This document shows positions 26,510-34,837 of a stretch of 64,000 nucleotides of DNA, piece by piece (position 1 is the stretch's first letter; each line of letters opens with the position of its first letter). The notes below the pieces were generated by a model. It saw nothing but the letters and a program-made list of their open reading frames with translations. It made no database searches and had not been told where the DNA came from. The stretch is from Treponema zioleckii (lineage in GTDB: Bacteria; Spirochaetota; Spirochaetia; Treponematales; Treponemataceae), in NCBI RefSeq assembly GCF_014737315.1, contig NZ_JPUF01000001.1, positions 124,001 through 188,000 of the forward strand, in the 5' to 3' direction. The translations under genes were made by a program, and so were the position numbers.

Positions 26510-27419
26510 ATGACCGATTTACTCACCTCAACACTCACCCCGGAACAAAAATGGGAGCAGGCTACCCTCGCGAACAACTTCCTACGCCGAAATCACAGAT
26601 TTCGACGAGACTCACTAAAAACGCTTCTCAAGCGTTTTTTTAACGCTCCCTATCTGCAAAATCATGGAAAGCGAGCCCGAAATCTGTAAGCACGTCATCG
26701 AAATTTTGCTCGGAATCGAAATCGACCGAATCGAGATTCCCCAGACCGAACGCACGATGCAGGAATCTTTTGAGTCAAAAAGCGTGCGATTCGACGTTTA
26801 CGCCAAAGACAGCGACCGAATTTTTGACGTTGAAATGCAGACCGCAACCTCGAAAAAACTCGCCAAGCGGTCGAGATACTACCAGAGCATCATCGACGTG
26901 GAGCACCTCACCGCAGGCACCGACTACGACGAGCTCAAGGACGTCTACATCATCTTCATCTGCCTCGGCGACGTCTTCGGCGAAAAACTCCCGGTCTACA
27001 CCTTCGAGAACGTCTGCACCGAAAACGGCAGGACAAAACTCAATGACCGCACGTTCAAAGTGTTTTTCAACGCCGACTTGTGTGATAAAATCGACTCAAA
27101 GGAACGGCGGAACTTTCTTGCCTTCCTGAAAGCCAACGAGGCACGAGACGACTTTACCGAGACACTCCGCTCAAAGCTCGCCCTCGCCAAGAAAAACATG
27201 AAATGGAGGCGGCAGTATATGACCTGGGAACAAACACTCAAAGAATACGCAAAAGACGCTTTCGACGAAGGCGTAAGAGAAACTGCAAGGAACAATGCGA
27301 TAAGCCTGTTAAAAAAAACGAGCCTGCTACCAGAGATGATTGCAGATTGTTGTGGTTTATCCGTGGAAGAAGTTCTTGAGCTAAAAGAAAACTTGCAGAC
27401 GGAAGCGGTCAGAACTTAA
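26510..27419 (+). pseudogene. Rpn-family PD-(D/E)XK nuclease / putative transposase, disrupted
   Basis: The natural start is ATG 26510 after ATAAGGAG, giving MTDLLTSTLTPEQKWEQATL then ANNF. About 70 bp then intervene, with a terminator-like hairpin, and the family sequence resumes in another frame at CKIMESEPEICKHVIEILLG. The nuclease core follows (VRFDVYAKDSDRIFDVEMQT, then SRYYQSIID) and a C-terminal helix-turn-helix-like tail (LPEMIADCCGLSVEEVLELK). Rpn proteins promote RecA-independent recombination in E. coli. The intact second frame from ATG 26664 has no ribosome binding site. Confidence 0.8.
26618..26640 (+). terminator. terminator-like hairpin inside the Rpn pseudogene
   Basis: AAAACGCTT and AAGCGTTTT form a 9-bp stem with a CTC loop followed by further T's. 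It lies within the roughly 70-bp insertion that breaks the Rpn frame and would also stop transcription into the remaining gene. Confidence 0.7.
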
Positions 27420-27420
27420 C

Positions 27421-27539
27421 GGAAACGCTGCAAGTGCACTTTTCGAATACAAGTCAACTTGCAGTTGTTTCAACCTCGCCGCGACAAGCCCGGCAGCGAG
27501 GTTGAGAGGCAGTTTTGTTGCTCGCGAATCGCGAGCAAC
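27421..27539 (-). repeat. truncated four-hairpin repeat, copy G (reverse)
   Basis: Has stem 2 CAACCTCGCCGC/GCAGCGAGGTTG with conserved loop (reverse GACAAGC) and stem 1 GTTGCTCGCGA/TCGCGAGCAAC, but lacks stem 3 and one arm of the terminal stem. It begins right at the Rpn pseudogene stop, so the broken nuclease gene has repeat copies on both sides. Confidence 0.75.
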
Positions 27540-27626
27540 TTTCAATTTTCCTTTTATCTGTGTCCCATCTGCGTTTATCTCCGTTCATCTGTGTCAGTGG
27601 AACGGCCAACGTGTAGGGGAGTGTTA

Positions 27627-30428
27627 TTACTGTGCGGTTACTGTTGCGGCAAAGGCGTCGGTTTTGCGCATGTAGTAGATGATTACGCTGTCGCCGGATT
27701 TTTTGCTGCCGATTACGTTGTAATATTCCTGTGCGGTTGGGAGTTCAACAGTCTGCTTTGGCTTTTTTATCTCAAGCATGACTTTTGAGGCATCAGGATT
27801 TGAGAAGACAACGAGGTCTCCGTCTTTTAAGCCGGCTTTTGCGGCGGCAGATTTTTTCTCAACCGACACTGAATAAGCTTCAACATTGAGCGTTGATTTT
27901 TTTGTTTTAACAGTTCCGCTGTACGGGTCGAGAGAAATACCCATTGCCTTAAAGATTTTGAGAGAGTTTTCTTTTGCCTCTTGTTCCTTGAGGGCTTTAA
28001 CTTCTGCGTCAACATTCTTTTCCAAAGCAGCAATGTCCAATGCTTCAATTTCAGGCTTTTTGCCTGCAACTACAGAATCTTTTGCATTTGCAAAGAGCGT
28101 TTTTAATTCAGAAAGTTTTGCTTCAATGGCGGCTGCGTCAGAAGCATATTTTGAATCTTTAACAAGCTTTGCTTTTACTGCATTAAGGGCAGATTCTTTC
28201 TGGTCACGGAGAGTTTTTGTTTCTGCGGCAAGTTTTTTGTTCTGTGCCTTTACTTCTTCGTGGCGTTTTTCAAGAGAAGCCCAGTCGATTTTTTCGATTT
28301 CCTCTTTTTCGTCAGAAATGGCAAGTACGTTTTTAGAATCGATTTTTGTTTTGAATGATTCAAGCTGTGCAAAAACGACCTTGTAAGAATCATCAAATTC
28401 CAAGACTTCCTTGTATGCGTCAAGTTTTGCCTGAGAGTCAGAAAGAACTTTGTCTGCGTCAGCGGCATTTTTAACTGCATAATCCTTTCGATTTTTTGAT
28501 TCTTCGTAAGCTGAATCAAGAAGGATTTTTTTGAGTGCAGCAGTCTTTGAAGCGATTTCGGTTACATCTTTTTTTGCGATAGCCGACTGAAGTTCTTTTG
28601 AAGACTCTTCGAGCGAAGCTAAAAGCGAAGCGTTCTGTTCAGGGTAAACTTCTTTGATGAGGGCAGATTTTTCTGCATTTGAAGCGAGAAGTTCATTTGC
28701 ATCTTTAGTCGCTTTTTCCAAACGGGCAGCCTGTTCTTCTGGACTGAATTTCTTTGCGTGAACGATGTAGTAATCATCATGATAATCAGCTTTTAATCCG
28801 AAAGACTTAGCTTCATCTCTGGTTGCAAGATAAAATCCTGTACCATCGATTTTATTGCCATCTTTGTCATAACAGAGTGTATAGCCGTTTTCAAGACTGA
28901 GCGCGTTGCAGACTTTAGATACCTTATAATAGTCAGAATAATCAGTAACTTTGTTATAAATTCGGATGCCATCATCATCAGAAATTTTGAGGTAAGTCAA
29001 AGACATATCTTGTAATTCTATATTTACAATTGAATCAGCAAACTGCTCGTTGATTGTTTTTGCAAGTTTTTTAAGTTCAACAGCTTCTTTTGCAATATAA
29101 AGTGCATTTTCAAGCTTATCTTCTAAGCCCTTGCTCGGCTGAATAAGAACTACCTTGCTCAACGGAATCGAAAGCTCCGGGAGGTTTGCTTTAAATCCTG
29201 TCATGCTTTTTGAATTGTCATAATAGTAGGCAAGGGCATCGGCAGCACTCTGCAAACCGTACTGTAAGTAAACGCCTTCTACAACGAGGTCTGCTTTTCC
29301 TTCGTCAATTGCGTTCATTTGAGCTTCGGTAAGCCCTTTAAAAATGATTTTGTCATTATTTGAACTGCTGTAATATTTCTGAACAACAGGCATAAAACGA
29401 ACTGACTTTGTAAAATCTTTACCCGTTTTTGGAGCGATTTTTACTTTTAAATCATAAAGAATGAATGTGTCACTTGGGCGAGGCTTAAACATGAACGCAT
29501 TGTAATATTCATCAATTGCCTTATCAGTCCAAGAATACACGCTTTTCTTAAGTTTTTTATTGTAGTTTGAATCTTCTGCAAAATAAGACGTGGCATAGGT
29601 TGCTACATTGCCAGAATTGTAAGCTCCTTTTTTTGCAGGAAGAGGATATGCAGAAGTTTTTGTAGTAGAATATCCCCATGCTCTTCCACAAGTTGGGTCT
29701 CCATCAGAACCTCTATACCAACTATCCTTATGCTGAATGTCCTGCTTTTTTGCACCGGCAGTTTTTGTTACAGAAATCCGCGGCCAAAAATTATAGGAAG
29801 AATTACCGAAAACGGAATTTATGTAAGATGAATTACTATCAGAATATTCTTTTCCCTGCAAATATGCATTGTAATGTTCATTGCTGTAATAATTGTCAGT
29901 TACGGTACTTTTACTAAACGGAGCTGCTGGCAAGTCTTTCCAGTCATCACGGTGCACTTTTGTGTATCCCCAACAGATTGGCACCATTATGTGGTAGAAT
30001 TTCTGCGAGTAGTTTACGCTTACTGTAGAGCTTACGGTTGCAGTTTTATTGGTATAGTCAAGCTCGCCCATTTCGAGCTTTCCAACCGTAATTGCATAAG
30101 GGCAGTACTCTGTAAAATATTTTTCAGCATCTTTTAAAAGGTCTGTCCATCCTGAATGGAGAGAAAACTGAGTAAATTTTCCGTATCCCGGGTTGCCTTC
30201 TTTTATTTCGTTTGCAAGATTTTCGTAAGCAGCGTAAGCCTCGCCGGAATTTGCAGGGTCGGCGTTAACTGCATCAAGATAATAGCCCATTGCATAGGCA
30301 TACTGCTTTTTTGTTTCAGCATCTTTTGCTTTTTTTACAAGGTCTGTGTAAGCGGCATTCTGAGCAAATGCGCCAAAAGCAAAGGCAAGTAAAAATGATG
30401 TAGAAACAACTAACTTTGTTACTTTCAT
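27627..30428 (-). CDS. large secreted protein with TPR-like N-terminus and C-terminal PDZ domain
   Basis: 933 residues with a signal peptide cleaved at AFA|Q. Residues about 25-75 look like one TPR (YAMGYYLDAVNADPANSGEA). The middle is beta-rich with Tyr/Ser-rich stretches (YSDSNSSYINSVFGNSS). About residues 580-790 are a coiled coil (LEKATKDANELLASNAEK and similar). The last 130 residues resemble a PDZ domain (AAAKAGLKDGDLVVFSNPD) but there is no protease domain. Probably periplasmic or surface-exposed; function unknown. ACGAGGAGATGATTC precedes the ATG. Confidence 0.85.
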   Translation of the reverse strand: MKVTKLVVSTSFLLAFAFGAFAQNAAYTDLVKKAKDAETKKQYAYAMGYYLDAVNADPANSGEAYAAYENLANEIKEGNPGYGKFTQFSLHSGWTDLLKDAEKYFTEYCPYAITVGKLEMGELDYTNKTATVSSTVSVNYSQKFYHIMVPICWGYTKVHRDDWKDLPAAPFSKSTVTDNYYSNEHYNAYLQGKEYSDSNSSYINSVFGNSSYNFWPRISVTKTAGAKKQDIQHKDSWYRGSDGDPTCGRAWGYSTTKTSAYPLPAKKGAYNSGNVATYATSYFAEDSNYNKKLKKSVYSWTDKAIDEYYNAFMFKPRPSDTFILYDLKVKIAPKTGKDFTKSVRFMPVVQKYYSSSNNDKIIFKGLTEAQMNAIDEGKADLVVEGVYLQYGLQSAADALAYYYDNSKSMTGFKANLPELSIPLSKVVLIQPSKGLEDKLENALYIAKEAVELKKLAKTINEQFADSIVNIELQDMSLTYLKISDDDGIRIYNKVTDYSDYYKVSKVCNALSLENGYTLCYDKDGNKIDGTGFYLATRDEAKSFGLKADYHDDYYIVHAKKFSPEEQAARLEKATKDANELLASNAEKSALIKEVYPEQNASLLASLEESSKELQSAIAKKDVTEIASKTAALKKILLDSAYEESKNRKDYAVKNAADADKVLSDSQAKLDAYKEVLEFDDSYKVVFAQLESFKTKIDSKNVLAISDEKEEIEKIDWASLEKRHEEVKAQNKKLAAETKTLRDQKESALNAVKAKLVKDSKYASDAAAIEAKLSELKTLFANAKDSVVAGKKPEIEALDIAALEKNVDAEVKALKEQEAKENSLKIFKAMGISLDPYSGTVKTKKSTLNVEAYSVSVEKKSAAAKAGLKDGDLVVFSNPDASKVMLEIKKPKQTVELPTAQEYYNVIGSKKSGDSVIIYYMRKTDAFAATVTAQ

Positions 30429-30527
30429 TGAATCATCTCCTCGTAATTAACTTTTTGTTCTTATTATAGAGAATAAAATATCAAAATTCTCCAAAAAATT
30501 CTATAATGTACGAGTAGATTGATTTAG

Positions 30528-30556
30528 CGTGGTGGTGGCTTCGACTACGCTCAGCC
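30528..30556. repeat. REP-like palindrome (GGTGG...CCACC type)
   Basis: GGTGGCTTCGACTACGCTCAGCCACC, the inverted relative of the palindrome at 9072-9097, upstream of the 933-residue protein gene. Confidence 0.6.
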
Positions 30557-30713
30557 ACCGTTATTTCAAGAATCGCCTATCCCGTGCCGATATAAAAACA
30601 ACGCAACCATAGGAACTTTTGCGAGTTCCGACAAAGTTGGCGGTTGGTCTTTCTGGCTCCAGTGGCGTTTCCGTACGGGAATTGCCATATCTTACAGGCT
30701 GGGAGGACGTGCG

Positions 30714-30782
30714 GTGAACCGAATCGTTAAGATTTCAGTGATAATCGCAGTGCTTTTAGTGCTCGGTTATCCAGTATGGTAA
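30714..30782 (+). CDS. candidate type I toxin, 22-residue hydrophobic peptide
   Basis: GTG at 30714 with GGGAGG 7 nt upstream; stop TAA at 30780-30782. The peptide begins MNRIVKISVIIAVLL and ends GYPVW: a basic start, a single hydrophobic helix and an aromatic end, as in Ibs-type toxins of E. coli (about 19 residues). The mRNA would end at the hairpin GGCCAACC...GGTTGCC followed by TTTCTTCTT near 30912. Its 3' end would be fully covered by the minus-strand RNA below. The frame is open further upstream but has no start there. Confidence 0.5.
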   Translation: MNRIVKISVIIAVLLVLGYPVW

Positions 30783-30816
30783 ACCCACCTCTTCGCACTC
30801 AAAAAGCGAAAGAGCA

Positions 30817-30947
30817 TAAAAAAACCGCCTAGTCCGATCCACTAAGCGGTTGTACCCGTAAGGGTATAAAAGATTAGTAGTAAAGGCCAACCGTAACCTT
30901 GGTTGCCTTTCTTCTTATATCCTAGTTCAGTATTCTCCGATTGTCAA
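30817..30947 (-). ncRNA. candidate antisense antitoxin RNA with its promoter
   Basis: On the minus strand TTGACA (complement of 30942-30947), a 17-nt spacer and TAGGAT (complement of 30919-30924) predict a start near 30912. The RNA would end at the stem ACCGC...GCGGT followed by eight T's (complement of about 30817-30851), giving about 95 nt. It carries two further small hairpins (GGCAACC...GGTTGGCC, TACCCTTACGGGTA). It overlaps the 3' region of the convergent 22-residue peptide gene. Confidence 0.55.
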
Positions 30948-30989
30948 CGCAAGTAAACAGAAAACTGACTTTCCAAAGGCACTGTGAGG

Positions 30990-31013
30990 TGGTTTTGACT
31001 ACGCTCAGCCACC
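30990..31013. repeat. REP-like palindrome (GGTGG...CCACC type)
   Basis: GGTGGTTTTGACTACGCTC then AGCCACC, another member of the family at 9072. From here to 31209 there is no gene; the DNA at about 31096-31160 resembles the stretch at 27540-27600 (TCAATTTTCC..TTTATCTGTG). Confidence 0.6.
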
Positions 31014-31209
31014 GTAAGACACTGCAAGTTGCCGCAAGTGAGTTTTAGAACTTACAGCCTTGTTTTTGCCATACAACTAACAACCACCGGAATGTCTTTC
31101 AATTTTCCGTTTATCTGTGCCCTATCTGAGTCTCATCCGTGTTCATCTGCATCCCATCCTGTCCAGTAGCCAATATCCACTTTCAAGCGTATAATTCGGA
31201 ATCAGTACT

Positions 31210-32826
31210 ATGAAAAAATTTTTATCCATCATCATTTTTTTTGTGGCTCTTACCGCGGCTTTGGCAGAAACGAGCATGTTTTACAACGAATTCAACGAAC
31301 TTCTTCCTGGAATGCACGTTAACGCAAAAAACGGGCTCAATGTTTACGATGAGCCTTGTCTTTCTGGCAAAAAAGTGGCGTCGCTTTTCCATGCCGACTA
31401 TGTGCGTATCCGAGAGCTAGGCAGAGAAGAAACGCTTGACGGAATTACCGCCCCGTGGGTAAAAATCGTCCTTTATCCAGAAAACTGGAAAAAACCGGGC
31501 AAAGAAGAATTTGGCTGGGTTTTCGGAGGAAATCTCACTCCCGCGCTCCCACAATTCACAAATATCCCGGAGGTTATCTCAGAAATTCAAAAACGGGGAA
31601 AGCTTTACGCATCATTTTTTCCGTCATCTTTCGGAAAAAACTACGTCGCAAGCGTCTATTTGAGCCAAGAAACCGGATGGCAATGGACGGGATACGTAAA
31701 TTACTTTTATACGCTCGAACGCCTTTACTGCGAAAGCAATCAGAATAAAATCGCCGTAGCGTTGCAGGACTGCATGATTTTTAACAAGCCCACCGAAAAG
31801 AATCCTTACGGCACACTCACGGCAATAAAAGAAGGCACAAGAATCAAGATTGAAGGAATCACAGCCTACGGAGTGCAATCCAGCACGCTATATCCGATTT
31901 ACAGCGCAAGCGAAATTCTGAACGACGGAAGCACCCGCTATTTGGGCGAAGTGCGGGGAATCGACATTACGGATGAGAGGTGTTTTTCTCGCGTAAGTGA
32001 CGGAAAAGGCGGAAAGATGACTTTTTCATACCTTCGAGCCGTAAAAAATCAGAACGGAAACTCGATTGAAAAAAGATTGAATGTCTTAGAAAAAAGTTTC
32101 TTTGACCTTAACGTGTCCGTTCCATCCGGCTACAAAATGCTTTACGCCACATTCACGGATTCCGAAGGCGAAAAGTACAATTTTCAAGAACTTGACCCAG
32201 ACGCAACGTGGATTCTCCGTTACCCACTAAACATGGAAAAACCTGTTCTGATTCTCGAAAAAAAATCCGGCAAATACGGCACGGAGCGCACGAGCCTTTA
32301 CACCCTCGAATATTGGTATTCCACGTGGAACCATGAAACAAGAATGAATTACATCTGCGGATATGAATATACGAATGTCGGAAGCGAAGAATCAGGACTT
32401 GGCTATCACTTTTTCCAAGAAACGAAACTCGCAACTTACGAATTCCAAAAAATCAACGGAAAAGTCGTAAAAAACGAAACCCTGGATTTTTATCAGGAAG
32501 AGTATGAGCCCTACAAATTTCATGGATATGGCGGCCACGACGGTGAGCCATACATCGCTCATCACTTGGTCTTAAAAGCCGGCATGTATGTAAACCCAAG
32601 CTACCGCCTAAAACTGCGCACTTCCCCAAGCTTGAAGGGAGAAAAAATCGGCACGCTCGCCCCAGGAACGCTCCTAAAAATCATTGAGCTTGGCGAAGAA
32701 ACCGAAATTGATGACGAAAAATCAAAATGGGTAAAAGTGCAGCTCGTAAACGACGATTTCTTCATCGAAGGCGCACGAGTGCCCGCCGCCACGACCGGCT
32801 GGCTCTTTGGCGCATATTTGAACTAA
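31210..32826 (+). CDS. secreted protein with two bacterial SH3 domains
   Basis: 538 residues with signal peptide MKKFLSIIIFFVALTAALA. SH3_3-like domains lie at both ends. Residues about 30-115 read NAKNGLNVYDEPCLSGKKVA then GWVFGGNL; residues about 455-538 read NPSYRLKLRTSPSLKGEKIG then GWLFGAYL. Such domains often bind peptidoglycan. The middle is beta-rich with no recognised domain or catalytic motif. TATAAT (31190-31195) ends 14 nt before the ATG and no Shine-Dalgarno is evident. Confidence 0.85.
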   Translation: MKKFLSIIIFFVALTAALAETSMFYNEFNELLPGMHVNAKNGLNVYDEPCLSGKKVASLFHADYVRIRELGREETLDGITAPWVKIVLYPENWKKPGKEEFGWVFGGNLTPALPQFTNIPEVISEIQKRGKLYASFFPSSFGKNYVASVYLSQETGWQWTGYVNYFYTLERLYCESNQNKIAVALQDCMIFNKPTEKNPYGTLTAIKEGTRIKIEGITAYGVQSSTLYPIYSASEILNDGSTRYLGEVRGIDITDERCFSRVSDGKGGKMTFSYLRAVKNQNGNSIEKRLNVLEKSFFDLNVSVPSGYKMLYATFTDSEGEKYNFQELDPDATWILRYPLNMEKPVLILEKKSGKYGTERTSLYTLEYWYSTWNHETRMNYICGYEYTNVGSEESGLGYHFFQETKLATYEFQKINGKVVKNETLDFYQEEYEPYKFHGYGGHDGEPYIAHHLVLKAGMYVNPSYRLKLRTSPSLKGEKIGTLAPGTLLKIIELGEETEIDDEKSKWVKVQLVNDDFFIEGARVPAATTGWLFGAYLN

Positions 32827-32847
32827 TAAGTGAAAGTCGAAAACTCT

Positions 32848-33003
32848 GTCATGCCGAATTTATTTCGGAATCTCTGCACTTTACCGTGTAGATGCTGAAC
32901 TAAATTCAGCATGACGTTGAGTGTCATTCCAAACTGCCACCCCGTCATTCCGAACTTGTTTCGGAATCCATAATCGCAGATGCTGAATCAAGTTCAGCAT
33001 GAC
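32848..33003. repeat. array of four REP-like palindromes
   Basis: Alternating palindromes of two types: ATGCCGAATTTATTTCGGAAT, ATGCTGAACTAAATTCAGCAT, ATTCCGAACTTGTTTCGGAAT and ATGCTGAATCAAGTTCAGCAT in sequence. The same two types occur at 48.15-48.21 kb. They fill the gap between two genes on the same strand; no gene here. Confidence 0.7.
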
Positions 33004-33094
33004 CGCACGTTTTAGTCGGTTCCAGCCTCATTCTCATTCATCATTCCACCTCACCACTTTCAACTTTCCACTTTCAGGCGTATACTCTTTCATC

Positions 33095-34696
33095 ATGTCT
33101 GAATCATTAATTTCTATAAAAAATTGTCGAATCGAAAATCGAAAAGGCGTTGTGCTTCCAGAGCTTTCATGGGAAATGAAAAAAGACGAAGCTTGGCTCG
33201 TAATCGGACCGAACGGTGGCGGAAAAGCCGATTTTATTCAGGCGCTTTCCGGCGAGAAAAAAATCGTGCAGAACGACGGCGACTCACTTTACGAATCAGA
33301 ATTCTTCGAGGCAAAGACCAAAGAAAATTCCGTGGAGACAGTTTCCCTCGAAGTTGCCGCAAAACTCATCGAGACCGAGCGTGAACTTGATGAATCAGAA
33401 TACATGGACAAAATCGACGCAGGCCGCACGGGAAGGCGTTTTATCTGCGAAGTGCTGGGCGGTCCCGACGCGAAGCACAGGCACTTGCCGCTCCCAGAAA
33501 TTGCGAGTCACCTTGAAGCCCTGCCGGAAGTAAAACTCTGCGGAATCGAAAAAATCCTTGACCGCGGGCTAAAACTCATGTCCACGGGCGAAATCCGAAG
33601 AACGCTTTTGTGCCGCGCGCTTCTCTCAAAGAAAAAACTTTTGATTCTGAGCGACCCGTTCGCCGGGCTTGATGCGCAAAGCCGCAAGATTCTTCTTGAA
33701 TTCTTCCAGACAATCGCGGGCAAAAAAGACAGCTCACCAAAAATTCTGCTTTCAATGGAACGCTACGTCGAAATTCCAGAAACAATCACGAACGTCATTG
33801 AATTCACAAAAAACAAAGTGAGTTTCTGCGGAACAAAAAAAGATTACGAACAGATTCTAAAAGAACGTGAATCTGAAAAGTCAAGAAACCGCGAATCCGA
33901 AAAGTCGGCTTTTTTGAATGAGCTGAACGAAATTTCTGCCGAAACAAAAAGCCTTCAGGATCAGATTTTGAATAAAATCCCCGAAGCAAAAAACGAAGAC
34001 ACGCTTATAAAAATGAACAGCGTAAACGTGGGCTGGGAAGAACATAAAGTCCTTAAAAATTTCAGCTGGACGGTTCTTCCGGGCGAGCACTGGCTCATCC
34101 GAGGGCCGAACGGAAGCGGAAAAACCACGCTTCTTGAACTGATTACAGGCGACAATCATCAGGTTTTCGCGAACGACGTCTGGCTTTTCGGCAAAAAACG
34201 GGGAACCGGCGAAACAATCTGGGACATTAAAAGGCAGCTGGGAATCGTAAGCTACAGACTGCATGTTGAATACAGGATGGTCGGCGGCACAGACCTTGAA
34301 GGCGTTATAATTTCAGGATTCAAAGATTCGATTGGACTTTACGAGCAGCGCACCGACGTTGAAGTTAGTGCCGCTAAAAAATGGCTTAAACTTGCAGGAT
34401 TTGAAGGCCGTGAACACGAATCGTTCGGAAATTTGAGCTACGGCGAGCAGCGGGCAATTCTGATTATTCGGGCAGCCGTAAAAAATCCTAAAGTGCTGAT
34501 TCTTGACGAACCTTGTCACGGTCTTGACGAACAATACCGCCAGAAGATTCTTGATTTGCTTGAAAAAGTTGCAGAAACCGGAACAACAACTTTGCTGCAC
34601 GTCACTCACGACCCGACGGAAGTTCTTCCGTGCGAAAAGCATATCCTTGAACTCCGTCCGAACGAAGAGCCGATGTATAAGATTCTGACGGCATAA
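33095..34696 (+). CDS. tandem-domain ABC ATPase, ModF/PhrA-like
   Basis: 533 residues with two nucleotide-binding domains and no membrane segments. Domain 1 is degenerate: Walker A GPNGGGKAD lacks the Ser/Thr after Lys, and Walker B reads ILSDPFAGLD in place of the usual DEP. Domain 2 is canonical: GPNGSGKTT, LSYGEQR, VLILDEPCHGLD. This asymmetry and layout match ModF/PhrA-type proteins, whose role is poorly defined. TATACT (33081-33086) ends 8 nt before the ATG with no ribosome binding site, so the mRNA is probably leaderless. There is no transporter partner nearby. Confidence 0.85.
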   Translation: MSESLISIKNCRIENRKGVVLPELSWEMKKDEAWLVIGPNGGGKADFIQALSGEKKIVQNDGDSLYESEFFEAKTKENSVETVSLEVAAKLIETERELDESEYMDKIDAGRTGRRFICEVLGGPDAKHRHLPLPEIASHLEALPEVKLCGIEKILDRGLKLMSTGEIRRTLLCRALLSKKKLLILSDPFAGLDAQSRKILLEFFQTIAGKKDSSPKILLSMERYVEIPETITNVIEFTKNKVSFCGTKKDYEQILKERESEKSRNRESEKSAFLNELNEISAETKSLQDQILNKIPEAKNEDTLIKMNSVNVGWEEHKVLKNFSWTVLPGEHWLIRGPNGSGKTTLLELITGDNHQVFANDVWLFGKKRGTGETIWDIKRQLGIVSYRLHVEYRMVGGTDLEGVIISGFKDSIGLYEQRTDVEVSAAKKWLKLAGFEGREHESFGNLSYGEQRAILIIRAAVKNPKVLILDEPCHGLDEQYRQKILDLLEKVAETGTTTLLHVTHDPTEVLPCEKHILELRPNEEPMYKILTA

Positions 34697-34770
34697 AGCC
34701 TTCAATGACGGGCCTTCGGTTCTGCTCAGGCACATTCCGTTCATAAAAAGGTGTTTGCCAGACAAAGTTG

Positions 34771-34815
34771 AATTAAATCTGAATGACAAAACTCATCTGC
34801 CATTCAGATTTAATT
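34771..34815. terminator. bidirectional terminator hairpin
   Basis: AATTAAATCTGAATG and CATTCAGATTTAATT form a perfect 15-bp stem with a 15-base loop between two convergent genes. Confidence 0.75.
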
Positions 34816-34837
34816 TCCGTCATTCAGACGAATGACC

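Noticed and set aside
24359-31200. Prophage or integrated plasmid
   Set aside because: Despite the repeats there is no integrase, terminase, portal, replication or mobilisation gene, and flanking genes are ordinary chromosomal ones.
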